A program made the translations under genes and the position numbers. The notes below the pieces were generated by a model that saw only the letters and a program-made list of their open reading frames with translations, did no database searches and was not told where the DNA came from. 57,087 nucleotides of DNA from Proteiniborus ethanoligenes. GTDB lineage: Bacteria > Bacillota > Clostridia > Tissierellales > Proteiniboraceae. Shown here one piece after another: positions 1 to 7,505 of the stretch (its first letter is position 1; each line of letters starts with the position of its first letter). The stretch is taken from contig NZ_FNQE01000026.1 of NCBI RefSeq assembly GCF_900107485.1, positions 1-57,087 of the forward strand. The letters are read 5' to 3'.

Positions 1-223
1 TTCTTTGAATGTAGTATTCCTTTTTTCTAGTGCTTGACTCCCTAATGGTCTCATCAAGCATTTCTAGAGCTTCCTTCACTATTTTAACTCCTATTTCATC
101 TAGGGATTTTCCTGTATTTATGATGAAATGAGAAATGTCTTTACTATCTAATATTAGGTCCTCTAAATTATTTTTCATATCCAGGGTGATTTTTTCTACT
201 ATTTCGTGTATAATTGTATTCAT
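1..223 (-). CDS. ISLre2 family transposase (UPF0236-type), N-terminal part only
   Basis: The ATG at 221-223 follows GGAGG at a normal distance and opens a frame that runs without stops to the window edge (74 codons). The product starts MNTIIHEIVEKITLDMKNN and continues with a segment ending RKKEYYIQR. This matches my memory of the helical N-terminus of ISLre2 transposases, which are about 450 residues long. The protein would cut and paste the element. The catalytic part is not visible, so it cannot be said whether this copy is intact. It is truncated by the window edge, not by a visible mutation. Confidence 0.8.
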   Translation of the reverse strand, partial: MNTIIHEIVEKITLDMKNNLEDLILDSKDISHFIINTGKSLDEIGVKIVKEALEMLDETIRESSTRKKEYYIQR

Positions 224-300
224 AAGAATAGCCTCCTCTGTGTTTTGGTGTGTTGCTTTGACACTTCCATCATAACATATGGGGCTATTCTTTTTATATT

Positions 301-322
301 TTTTCCTACAATTATTTTACAC
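301..322. repeat. Terminal inverted repeat of left ISLre2 copy
   Basis: TTTTCCTACAATTATTTTACAC on the plus strand is, when reversed and complemented, 18/22 identical to 56754-56775. It lies outside the transposase start, as expected for the 5' end of the element. The flanking bases beyond 322 differ from those beside the other copy, as expected for separate insertions. Confidence 0.72.
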
Positions 323-413
323 TAAGATCAAAAATATTCTAAAGGCTGAATATTTATGATTATTTTTCACACAATAATAAATGAGTTAATATTACTTTAA
401 GGAGGAATAATTA

Positions 414-587
414 ATGAGAGTTGAAAAAACAAACAAACCTTTAAATGGTGTTAAATGTGTAGTTAACACTTGTCACTATTATGCTCAAGGGGATTACTGT
501 AGTGCAGCGCAGATAGAGATTCAGCCAAGGAATGCAAGCTCAACTGAAGAAACAGACTGTGCAACATTTTCTCCTTCACTCAAGTAA
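414..587 (+). CDS. DUF1540 small cysteine protein
   Basis: A 57-residue protein with a strong AAGGAGG site eight bases before the ATG. Four cysteines sit at residues 15, 20, 29 and 49 in the DUF1540 pattern: VKC-x4-CHYY-x6-YC, then TDCATF near the C-terminus. The spacing suggests a small metal-binding or disulfide fold. Proteins of this family are common and often duplicated in Clostridia. Their function is not established. The gene stands alone on the plus strand, 91 bases from the insertion sequence end and just before the shared terminator at 591-617. Confidence 0.85.
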   Translation: MRVEKTNKPLNGVKCVVNTCHYYAQGDYCSAAQIEIQPRNASSTEETDCATFSPSLK

Positions 588-590
588 ACT

Positions 591-617
591 TATAGGCAGA
601 ATTCTTTTCTGCCTATA
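591..617. terminator. Bidirectional terminator between DUF1540 gene and trmB
   Basis: An 11-base-pair stem (591-601 with 607-617) with a five-base loop lies between the convergent DUF1540 gene and trmB, six bases from the trmB stop. It can serve both transcripts. Confidence 0.72.
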
Positions 618-623
618 AACAAT

Positions 624-1262
624 TTATTTATAATTCCTTGCTACTAATCTATATATAGGTTTCCCTTGACTCATGAATTTTTCTTCATATTCTGTTTTAA
701 CAGTATTTGTTTCTTTATCCCTATATAGGTTCAAACTTACATCTTTTAATTTATAGTCCATGTCTAGCATCTCATTTAATGAGAACTCAAATAATTCTTC
801 TCCATCAGTTTTAAAATGTATCTCTCCATTTGACTTTAATATTCTTTTATACTTCTCTAAGAATTTTCTGTGAGTGAGCCTTCTTTTGCTATGCCTTGTT
901 TTAGGCCAGGGATCACAGAAATTAATATATAGTCTTTCTATTTCGTTTTCATGAAAAATAGAAAGAATTTCATTTATATCGAACCATAAATATTTTACAT
1001 TGCTTAGTTCTCTATCTATAGATTTCTTTACTGCATCTAACAGTATTTCTTCTTTAATTTCTACTCCAATAAAAAATATATCCCTATGCTTTTCTGCAAG
1101 TGTATTAATAAACTGTCCTCTTCCTGTGCCAAGCTCTAAATGTATCCTCTCATTGCCTAGGGTCTCCTTCCAATTTCCTTTATTTTCTTCGGGATTCAAT
1201 ATTAGCATATGCTCTAACTCTAATAATTCTTCTTTTGCTCCTATTTTCTTTCTTCTTCTCAT
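624..1262 (-). CDS. trmB: tRNA (guanine-N7-)-methyltransferase TrmB
   Basis: Transfers methyl from S-adenosylmethionine to N7 of G46 in the tRNA variable loop, in the cytosol. The SAM-binding glycine motif ELGTGRGQF lies near residue 44. The family signature FCDPWPKTRHSKRR lies near 110-124 and TEYEEKF near the C-terminus. At 212 residues it is normal length. I place the start at the ATG at 1260-1262 (MRRRKK). The GGAGG lies just upstream, inside the extra codons of a longer frame that opens at 1274, so the longer form would lack its own site. A shared terminator follows the stop. Confidence 0.93.
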   Translation of the reverse strand: MRRRKKIGAKEELLELEHMLILNPEENKGNWKETLGNERIHLELGTGRGQFINTLAEKHRDIFFIGVEIKEEILLDAVKKSIDRELSNVKYLWFDINEILSIFHENEIERLYINFCDPWPKTRHSKRRLTHRKFLEKYKRILKSNGEIHFKTDGEELFEFSLNEMLDMDYKLKDVSLNLYRDKETNTVKTEYEEKFMSQGKPIYRLVARNYK

Positions 1263-1338
1263 GGCTTCCTCCATTGCAATAATATAATATATAATTATAT
1301 ATTATATTGTACTTAAAAACTATAATTACAAAAGTAAA

Positions 1339-1358
1339 AGCTGAACAAAAGTTCAGCC
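1339..1358 (-). terminator. Terminator of the P-loop protein gene
   Basis: Seven base pairs GCTGAAC/GTTCAGC (1340-1346 with 1351-1357) enclose a four-base loop. On the minus strand the stem is followed by a T-rich tail, eight bases after the stop of the gene at 1366. Confidence 0.7.
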
Positions 1359-1365
1359 TTAATAT

Positions 1366-1785
1366 TTATGAAAAAATCACATATTGATGTAGCTCTTCAG
1401 GAATTTCTAATTTATCTCTGCTAATACTTAATACAAAATCAACATTATATTTATTCCCAATTTTCTCTAGCTCCCCTATAATATCTAAAATCTCATTTTC
1501 GGATAATTCTATAATACTTAATAGTCTATCTATGTATATTTTTTCAATGTCATAATTGTTACTTATTATTCCACGTAAAAAGCCATGGAACATATCAATA
1601 TTTTTAATATTGAAATCCATGGCATTAACAAATCTTACTTTATAATTAATTTGTAATGTTTGTCTATTATCTGCATCGATAAACACAACATCACCATTAC
1701 ATAGCTTAATATCTTCATTAGCTAGGTCAACCATTTTTCTAGTTTTTCCAACGCCTTGTCTACCACAAACTAAAGATACCATCAT
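1366..1785 (-). CDS. Small P-loop ATP-binding protein of unknown function
   Basis: A 139-residue protein with a clear Walker A motif GRQGVGKT at residues 8-15, right after a hydrophobic first strand. A hydrophobic strand ending VVFIDAD near residue 40 could supply a Walker B-like aspartate. Another hydrophobic strand ends VLSISRD near the C-terminus. It resembles short clostridial proteins often labelled ATP-binding or PilT-like, but nothing links it to pili here. AGGAGGAG lies before a double ATG. It has its own terminator and so is probably monocistronic. The nucleotide and partner are unknown. Confidence 0.7.
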   Translation of the reverse strand: MMVSLVCGRQGVGKTRKMVDLANEDIKLCNGDVVFIDADNRQTLQINYKVRFVNAMDFNIKNIDMFHGFLRGIISNNYDIEKIYIDRLLSIIELSENEILDIIGELEKIGNKYNVDFVLSISRDKLEIPEELHQYVIFS

Positions 1786-1864
1786 AATCTCCTCCTAAAT
1801 ATTATTAATAGTTCTTACTAAGAGAATTCTACAATTAAATCTAAAATCCTTCAAAATTTTCAAA

Positions 1865-2821
1865 CTATTCCATAATATTTTTGAGTGCCCTGCCATTAAG
1901 ATAATTGCACTTTACTCCTTGCTGTGTTCCTCGTCTGCACATCTCTTGGATTATTTCATCTCTTATTTTCCACCAGCTCGTATTCCAATTTACAAAAAGA
2001 GTATTTTCTTCTGGTGCTCTGCCTATTATTCTTTGCATTATTATATCAGGATGAAGATATTCTAAAAAAGTTATTGCTCTATTTATATATTCTTCTTTAG
2101 ACAATAAACCTACTTTGCCTTCCTTGTACATTTCTCCTAATACAGTATTCTCAACTACATATAAGGAATGAAGTTTTATTTCCTCAACAAAAAGAGCTGA
2201 CAATATTTTAGCACATTCGATTACATCCTCCATACTATCCCAGGGTAAGTTCAGTATAATATGGGCACAGGTACGAAATCCGTATTTTTTAATTCTTAAT
2301 ACACTGTCTATAAATTCTGCTAGAGAATGTCCCCTGTTTATTGTTTTTAATGTATGATAATTAACAGTTTGCAATCCAAGCTCGATAGTTATATTGATAT
2401 TATGCTCTTCACTTATTTGGGCAAGAAACTCTAGATACACATCTGATATACAATCCGGCCTTGTAGAAATACTTATCTCTACTATATGGTCTATTATAGC
2501 ATCCTTAATATATTTTTTAAAATGAGATAAACTCATATATGTGTTAGAGAAATTTTGAAAATAGGCTATGAATTTTTCAGCCTTGTATTTAGCTTTAATA
2601 TATTCCATGTTCTTTTCTAGCTGCTCTTTTACTGGAATAGTGTTAGATAGATTTTCAAATCCTGCTCCTTCTTCCCCACAAAAAATACATCCTCCATATC
2701 CAAGGCAGCCGTCTCTATTTGGGCATGTAATAGGTAAGTTTACAGGTAATTTATATACCTTAGTACCGTATTTTTCTCTAAGATAATCTGAATATACTCT
2801 ATAGAAATTTCTTTCTTCCAT
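1865..2821 (-). CDS. TIGR01212-type radical SAM protein (YhcC/YtqA-like)
   Basis: A 318-residue radical SAM enzyme. The likely iron-sulfur ligands are C33, C45 and C48 in the segment CPNRDG followed by GGCIFC, which is the variant long-spaced cysteine motif of this family. ISTRPDCIS and ELGLQT follow in the barrel, as in the oxygen-independent coproporphyrinogen oxidase-related superfamily. Length matches the family. Its substrate is not known. It ends 44 bases upstream of nothing on its own strand and starts 45 bases downstream of the parvulin gene, so the two may share a transcript. Confidence 0.85.
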   Translation of the reverse strand: MEERNFYRVYSDYLREKYGTKVYKLPVNLPITCPNRDGCLGYGGCIFCGEEGAGFENLSNTIPVKEQLEKNMEYIKAKYKAEKFIAYFQNFSNTYMSLSHFKKYIKDAIIDHIVEISISTRPDCISDVYLEFLAQISEEHNINITIELGLQTVNYHTLKTINRGHSLAEFIDSVLRIKKYGFRTCAHIILNLPWDSMEDVIECAKILSALFVEEIKLHSLYVVENTVLGEMYKEGKVGLLSKEEYINRAITFLEYLHPDIIMQRIIGRAPEENTLFVNWNTSWWKIRDEIIQEMCRRGTQQGVKCNYLNGRALKNIME

Positions 2822-2866
2822 AGTTAATCCTTCCTTTAAAAGGAGGAGCTTCCTCCTAAGTGTTTA

Positions 2867-3613
2867 CTATTGAATTATAACTTTATATTTATTGTTTAAT
2901 TCCTGTACTTTATTTTTATAAGCATCATTTTGCTTAGTGATTATAATCTGTCTTTCTAATTCGCCTCTTATTTCATCTAAATTACTTTCAGAAGCTTCCT
3001 TTTTATCTGTTACTAGTATAATATGATAGCCAAATTGAGTTTTAACTGGTTGGCTTATTTCATCCTTATCCATTGAAAATGCTGCAGACTCAAACTCTGG
3101 AACCATTTTACCTTTAGTGAAATATCCAAGATCTCCACCATTAGCTTTTGAAGGACAAGTAGAGTATTCTTTTGCAGCTTCTGCAAATGTCAATCCTTTA
3201 TTAATCTCTGATATTATATTTAAAGCTTGCTCCTCATCATTAACTAATATATGGCTTGCTTTGACACTTTCAGGCTTTTTAAACATATCTTTATATTTCT
3301 CATAATAATCTTTAATTTCTTCTTCTGTAGCAGTTATACCATTTAATATTTTAGCAACTGCATATTGCTTCAATAGGTTTTCCTTAACATGATTAAACTC
3401 CTTTACGAAGTCCTCCTCATTTTCCAGCTTATTATCTACAGCATCTAAATAAAATAATTCTTGATTTATAAGCTCTTCTAAAAGCTTTGTTTTCCCTTCT
3501 TTATCGCTAAATTGTGCAGCGACTTGCGGTGCTAAGCTTTGTAAAAATAATTCTACTTGCTGTTCTGTAATTTCTTTACCATTTACTACAGCTAATACTT
3601 TAGTCTCTTTCAT
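2867..3613 (-). CDS. Parvulin-type peptidyl-prolyl isomerase, no signal peptide
   Basis: A 248-residue protein with a SurA/PrsA-like N-terminal helical segment (VNGKEIT start) and a parvulin domain at about 115-205. The domain shows KASHILV, a GGDLGYF core and FGYHIILV at its end, all typical of the PPIC fold. Unlike PrsA there is no signal peptide or lipobox: the chain starts MKETKVLAVVNG. It should therefore act in the cytosol on proline peptide bonds. AAGGAGAG precedes the ATG. Such soluble parvulins are found in Clostridia, but their clients are unknown. Confidence 0.88.
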   Translation of the reverse strand: MKETKVLAVVNGKEITEQQVELFLQSLAPQVAAQFSDKEGKTKLLEELINQELFYLDAVDNKLENEEDFVKEFNHVKENLLKQYAVAKILNGITATEEEIKDYYEKYKDMFKKPESVKASHILVNDEEQALNIISEINKGLTFAEAAKEYSTCPSKANGGDLGYFTKGKMVPEFESAAFSMDKDEISQPVKTQFGYHIILVTDKKEASESNLDEIRGELERQIIITKQNDAYKNKVQELNNKYKVIIQ

Positions 3614-3684
3614 CTAAATGTACTCTCCTTTTTTCATCTTATTTATATATGTATGATGCCAAGCCATATACATTTTCATACTAT

Positions 3685-3727
3685 CAAAAATATAACCTCA
3701 TGTCTATTAAACGAGGTTATATTTTTG
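3685..3727. terminator. Long perfect hairpin between parvulin and DUF378 genes
   Basis: A 15-base-pair perfect stem (3685-3699 with 3713-3727) with a 13-base loop. On each strand the stem ends in a run of A or T, so it could terminate transcription in either direction. It lies upstream of the parvulin start, where it would stop transcripts coming from the DUF378 gene. Confidence 0.6.
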
Positions 3728-3846
3728 GTAAGACTTTTTAAAATATTAACAAAGCCTCAAAGTATTCTTTAAAATTTGATTTTATAGCTTTAGATGTACG
3801 CTTTGAAGCTTTGTCCTTTCGGATAACTAAAGTTGCTCATTGCAAT

Positions 3847-4035
3847 TTAAAAGAGTAAATATAGGATTGTGTAAACTCCTGCCAGCCCTACAAGAGAATA
3901 TATTATTCTTGCAGCAGCTGTATCTCTTCCTCTAAATACGGCTTCTACTAAATCTAAGTTAAACAATCCAACAAGTCCCCAGTTGATTGCTCCTATTATA
4001 AGTAAAATGGAAGCAATACTTGTTAATATTTTCAT
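3847..4035 (-). CDS. DUF378 small membrane protein (YuzA-like)
   Basis: A 62-residue protein with two hydrophobic segments separated by a charged turn (FRGRDTAAR). The first contains the family signature GAINWGLVG, the second GLAGVYTILYLLF. Both are hallmarks of DUF378. The start is placed at the ATG (4033-4035) after GGGGGGAG; an upstream in-frame GTG sits inside that site. Function unknown. Confidence 0.85.
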   Translation of the reverse strand: MKILTSIASILLIIGAINWGLVGLFNLDLVEAVFRGRDTAAARIIYSLVGLAGVYTILYLLF

Positions 4036-4123
4036 AGCCACTCCCCCCGTTTTAATCTTTAGTAAAATATATTAGGTTATCCAAATAATTATTCAGGTAT
4101 TCTCAATTATTATGATTCTTTGT

Positions 4124-4960
4124 CTAGAGATTAAATATTTTAGTTAAAATATGTCCTACTCCGTGCTCATCATTTGTTTTGTCTGTTATTATATCTGCTA
4201 CCTGTTTAACTCCCGGGGATGCGTTTTTCATACCTATTCCTAACCCTGCATTCTTTATCATTTCTATATCATTGTCATCGTCACCAATGGCTATTATTTC
4301 TTCTTTTTTTATTCCTTTTTTCTTAGCATAATCAAGTAGAGTTTTCCATTTAGACCCTAGTGGCCCCATTATTTCCAATATGGGTCCAACTTTAGTTAGG
4401 CTAGTCAATATATGGGAGCAATACTTTTCATCATAATACATATTAAGAGCATCATAAAATTCCTTTAGCCTATTTAGCTCTCCAGGGAATACTACTGATA
4501 AAACCCTAGGGTTTTCGTATAGGAGTAAATCCTCAATTGTTTTATATCTATCGGGTATATCATGTAGATATGAAGAATATTTTTCATCCTGTTTATCTAG
4601 CTCTATTATTATGTCATAATCTTGGTCAAAATGGTCTGCATGAATAATTGGAAATAAGTTTCTCTTTCTTCCTTCTTTTATAAGTGTATAAAAATCATCT
4701 TTATCTAAATACTTTTGTAAAATTAAGCTATCGTCTTTCATATTTCTTAAAATTGAGCCATTGTTTGCAACCACTATTAATTCTAAGCCTATTTGCTCCA
4801 TAAAATGCCTAGCTGACCAATATCGCCTTCCAGTTGCAATTACTATTTCAATGCCCTTATCCGATAAGGCTTTTAATACCTTTGCATTTTCTGATGGTAC
4901 TGATTTTTTCTCTGTGAGCAAAGTTCCATCTAAATCAATAGCTACAAGCTTGTACTTCAC
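4124..4960 (-). CDS. Cof-type HAD-IIB family phosphatase
   Basis: A 278-residue cytosolic phosphatase. Motif I is AIDLDGTLL near the start (Asp nucleophile). Motif II/III region is VIATGRR near residue 40. Motif IV is GDDDNDIEMI near 227. This is the full set for the Cof/YidA subfamily, which hydrolyses sugar phosphates and flavin or pyridoxal phosphates. The real substrate cannot be read from sequence. The start is apparently GTG after AAGGTGATAAT. It follows recX by 21 bases and is probably cotranscribed with it. Confidence 0.88.
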   Translation of the reverse strand: MKYKLVAIDLDGTLLTEKKSVPSENAKVLKALSDKGIEIVIATGRRYWSARHFMEQIGLELIVVANNGSILRNMKDDSLILQKYLDKDDFYTLIKEGRKRNLFPIIHADHFDQDYDIIIELDKQDEKYSSYLHDIPDRYKTIEDLLLYENPRVLSVVFPGELNRLKEFYDALNMYYDEKYCSHILTSLTKVGPILEIMGPLGSKWKTLLDYAKKKGIKKEEIIAIGDDDNDIEMIKNAGLGIGMKNASPGVKQVADIITDKTNDEHGVGHILTKIFNL

Positions 4961-4981
4961 ATTATCACCTTGCCTTTAATG

Positions 4982-5626
4982 CTAATCATAATCCTGACTT
5001 TTTAGTACTTTGTTTAATACCTTAATAATAGTATCCATTGAAAATCCTTTTCTTTGAAGAAATCCGCCCAGCTTTCTATAGGCTGATTGGTTATCATCAT
5101 TTTTATAAGAGGTATTCATTTTTCTTTGAGCTGTTTCTAAAGCTCTTTCGTATTCTTCATCATCATTAACAAGCTTATTTATTTTATCTTGGATTAGGGT
5201 TTTATCAATACCTTTTTGGTACAGCTCATATTTAATTCGTTTATGCCCTAGCTTTTTACTGTTCATTCTATCTTTTATATAGATTTTTGCATATTCTTCA
5301 TCATCAATGTACTTAAATTCTTTTAAATATTTTATAGCATCCTCAATATGTTCTTGGCAATATCCCTTACTAAACATCTTATCTCTAATTTCTCTCTCGC
5401 TTCTAGCTCTGTGTCCTAATAATTTTAGCCCATAGGATTTACAGGCGTTATTATCCTCTTGCTTTAAAATATTGTCTATTTGATTTCTATCAACAATCAT
5501 GTCTTTTTTTAACCCTAGCTTTATTAATGTATCTTCACTGACAGAAAAAGAATACTCCTGGTCTAGATAAATTGAATATCTTCTAATATTCTTTTTTTGC
5601 CGTTCAATTTTTGTTATAATAGACAT
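4982..5626 (-). CDS. recX: RecX family regulatory protein
   Basis: A 214-residue protein made of the repeated three-helix modules of RecX. Seen are SYGLKLLGHRARSEREIRDKM, the family-defining segment around residue 70, and later RMNSKKLGHKRIKYEL. In other bacteria RecX binds RecA filaments and limits their extension. Length is typical for Firmicutes. AAGGGTGA lies before the ATG. recA is not in the window. Confidence 0.88.
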   Translation of the reverse strand: MSIITKIERQKKNIRRYSIYLDQEYSFSVSEDTLIKLGLKKDMIVDRNQIDNILKQEDNNACKSYGLKLLGHRARSEREIRDKMFSKGYCQEHIEDAIKYLKEFKYIDDEEYAKIYIKDRMNSKKLGHKRIKYELYQKGIDKTLIQDKINKLVNDDEEYERALETAQRKMNTSYKNDDNQSAYRKLGGFLQRKGFSMDTIIKVLNKVLKSQDYD

Positions 5627-5663
5627 TTAAATCACCCTTTGCTTTACATAAGCCAAAAAACAG

Positions 5664-6965
5664 TTATATCTTATAAAACTCATCAAAGGATTTTTTAATG
5701 TAATAATGATCTAATACTCCTCCTAATTCTCTTATGGAATGCATTGAAAGCATTGGGTTACCTATGTCCACAGAAGGAATATCAATATGTGTAGATGAAA
5801 TTGGTCCAATAGTGGAGCCACCTCTTAAATCAGAGCGATTCACAAATTTTTGAACAGGGATTTCTGCTTTTTCACATATCATTTCGTAAACAGCACTTGA
5901 ATTGCTATCAGTTGTGTATGCTTGATTTGCATTAATCTTTATTACAGGTCCTTTGTTAATAATAGGTCTGTTTGTAGGATCGTGAACGTCTGTGTGATTT
6001 GGATGAAGTGCATGGGCCATGTCTGCAGAAATAATAAATGAACTATATAATGCTCTAAAGAAATCCTCTTTATCTTTGCCAAGTGCATATACTACTCTTT
6101 CTAGTACAGTTCTAAGCATTGGGGAATCTGCTCCCTGTTTTGTGCTACTTCCAACTTCTTCATTATCAAAGCATACCATTACATTTGTAGCATTTGATGG
6201 ATTACATTCTCCTATTGCCTCTATACCAGCATGTACCATAGCTAGGTCATCTAACCTGCCACATGAAATAAAATCATTATTTAATCCAACAATGCTTCCT
6301 TTTTCAAATTCATATAGGAATATGTCAAAATCTATTATTTCATCAGCTTCTACATTTAACTCTTTTGCTATTAATTTTATTAAAAAATTGTTTTTTGAAA
6401 ATTCTTCATTGATTAAGGATACTAATGGTAGCATATCCTTTTGCTTGTTTAGCTCTACTCCTTCATTTACTTTTCTATTCATGTGTATAGCAAGATTAGG
6501 TATTATAAGGACTGGTCTATTAATATTCAAAAGTCTTGTAGCTGGATATAGTGGGTTTTGTGCTTTTAAGGAAACTCTTCCTGCTAAGCCTAAGGGTCTA
6601 TCTAGCCAGGTTGATAATATAGGACCACCGTAGGCCTCTACATTAAGCTTTAGATAATTATTTTCAACAAGGATTTCTGGGCTTGGCTTTATTCTAAAGG
6701 TTGGAGCATCTGTATGGGCACCTATTATTCTAAATCCATCTTCCTCTATTTCACCTTGACCTATTACTAAGGATATAATGGCTGTACCATTTTTAACTAT
6801 ATAATATTTACCACCCTTTTCTATATTCCATCTATCTCTAATATTAAGCTCTTTAAAGCCTTTTTTATTTAACTTATCCTTTATATTTTCTACTACATGA
6901 AAATTACTTGGGCTATCATATATAAAATCAATAAGCTCTTTTGCAAAAACTTGTTCCTTTGTCAT
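5664..6965 (-). CDS. M18 family aminopeptidase
   Basis: A 433-residue metallo-aminopeptidase that removes N-terminal residues, often acidic ones, from peptides in the cytosol. Metal and catalytic motifs are GAHTDAP near residue 88, CFDNEEVGS near 265 and ADMAHALHPNHTD near 312. The C-terminal RGGSTIG and SMHSIRE segments also fit the family. The start is placed at the ATG at 6963-6965. GGAGGG lies seven bases upstream, and an earlier in-frame ATG at 6980 overlaps that site. It forms part of the peptide-degrading set with pepD and the opp importer. Confidence 0.92.
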   Translation of the reverse strand: MTKEQVFAKELIDFIYDSPSNFHVVENIKDKLNKKGFKELNIRDRWNIEKGGKYYIVKNGTAIISLVIGQGEIEEDGFRIIGAHTDAPTFRIKPSPEILVENNYLKLNVEAYGGPILSTWLDRPLGLAGRVSLKAQNPLYPATRLLNINRPVLIIPNLAIHMNRKVNEGVELNKQKDMLPLVSLINEEFSKNNFLIKLIAKELNVEADEIIDFDIFLYEFEKGSIVGLNNDFISCGRLDDLAMVHAGIEAIGECNPSNATNVMVCFDNEEVGSSTKQGADSPMLRTVLERVVYALGKDKEDFFRALYSSFIISADMAHALHPNHTDVHDPTNRPIINKGPVIKINANQAYTTDSNSSAVYEMICEKAEIPVQKFVNRSDLRGGSTIGPISSTHIDIPSVDIGNPMLSMHSIRELGGVLDHYYIKKSFDEFYKI

Positions 6966-6990
6966 ATTATATCCCTCCATATAGTTATAA

Positions 6991-7029
6991 AATATAAGTA
7001 CTTCGTTTTTATCCCGAAGTACTTATATT
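6991..7029. terminator. Hairpin terminator after the DUF1292 gene
   Basis: A 15-base-pair perfect stem (6991-7005 with 7015-7029) with a nine-base loop sits between the DUF1292 stop and the M18 start. On the minus strand it is followed by TTTTATAA. Confidence 0.68.
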
Positions 7030-7038
7030 TCTTATATA

Positions 7039-7392
7039 TTATTCTTCTTCATCCTCATCATAATCATCTTCATATTCTTCGTCATCACTGAATAGCTCGT
7101 AGAAAGCCTCTACTACAAGATCATATTCACTATCATCTTCAATATTTAACAGTTCTACTCCTTCTTCTGTTTCATTGTAGCCGTAAAGTAGAACACTTTC
7201 TTCATCTAATGGAAGAAGAGCTATGTACTCCTTATCTTCTACACCAAATATACCTACAACCTGACATTCCATTTCTGTTCCATCATCTAAAGATAAATGC
7301 ATTATTTCCATATGATCATGGTCACACCCACAGTCATTATGATCATGATTGTGATCACAGCCACAACCATCTTTATGTTTATTATCAGTCAT
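7039..7392 (-). CDS. DUF1292 protein with His/Cys/Asp-rich N-terminus
   Basis: A 117-residue acidic protein. Residues about 30-95 carry the DUF1292 core, a beta-rich fold with DGTEMECQVVGIF and YIALLPLDEESVLLY. Before it lies a tail of histidine, cysteine and aspartate (GCGCDHNHDHNDCGCDHDH) that looks able to bind a metal. After it is a very acidic C-terminus. DUF1292 proteins are widespread in Firmicutes, often beside alaS-ruvX, and have no settled function. AAAGGAG precedes the ATG. A terminator follows, so it is likely a single-gene unit. Confidence 0.87.
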   Translation of the reverse strand: MTDNKHKDGCGCDHNHDHNDCGCDHDHMEIMHLSLDDGTEMECQVVGIFGVEDKEYIALLPLDEESVLLYGYNETEEGVELLNIEDDSEYDLVVEAFYELFSDDEEYEDDYDEDEEE

Positions 7393-7505
7393 ATTTTTAT
7401 TCTCCTTTATAAATTATTTATACATATGTAATGTATACTCTTATAATATATTATTTACTAATATTAGTATATAGTTTCTAGCAAAAAAACTAAAAATTAT
7501 TCATA

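Larger units (their letters stand above)
1..322 (-). mobile_element. ISLre2-family insertion sequence, partial (transposase-start end)
   Basis: The window begins inside an insertion sequence. Visible are the first 74 codons of the transposase, about 75 bases of upstream leader and the terminal inverted repeat at 301-322. The family is called from the transposase N-terminus and from an inverted repeat that matches the one at 56754-56775 near the other edge at 18 of 22 positions. The rest of the element lies left of base 1. Confidence 0.82.

Noticed and set aside
301-414. Outward promoter from the left IS end driving the DUF1540 gene
   Set aside because: TTTACA in the terminal repeat could be a -35 box, but no -10-like hexamer lies 16-18 bases further on.
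6019-6633. Long plus-strand frame antisense to the M18 aminopeptidase
   Set aside because: It is the shadow of a gene with clear family motifs. No ribosome site precedes it and its product resembles nothing.
7300-7380. Short DNA repeats in the DUF1292 gene as a repeat array
   Set aside because: The repeats reflect runs of His, Asp and Cys codons in a coding region, not a CRISPR or other array. No CRISPR array was seen anywhere in the window.
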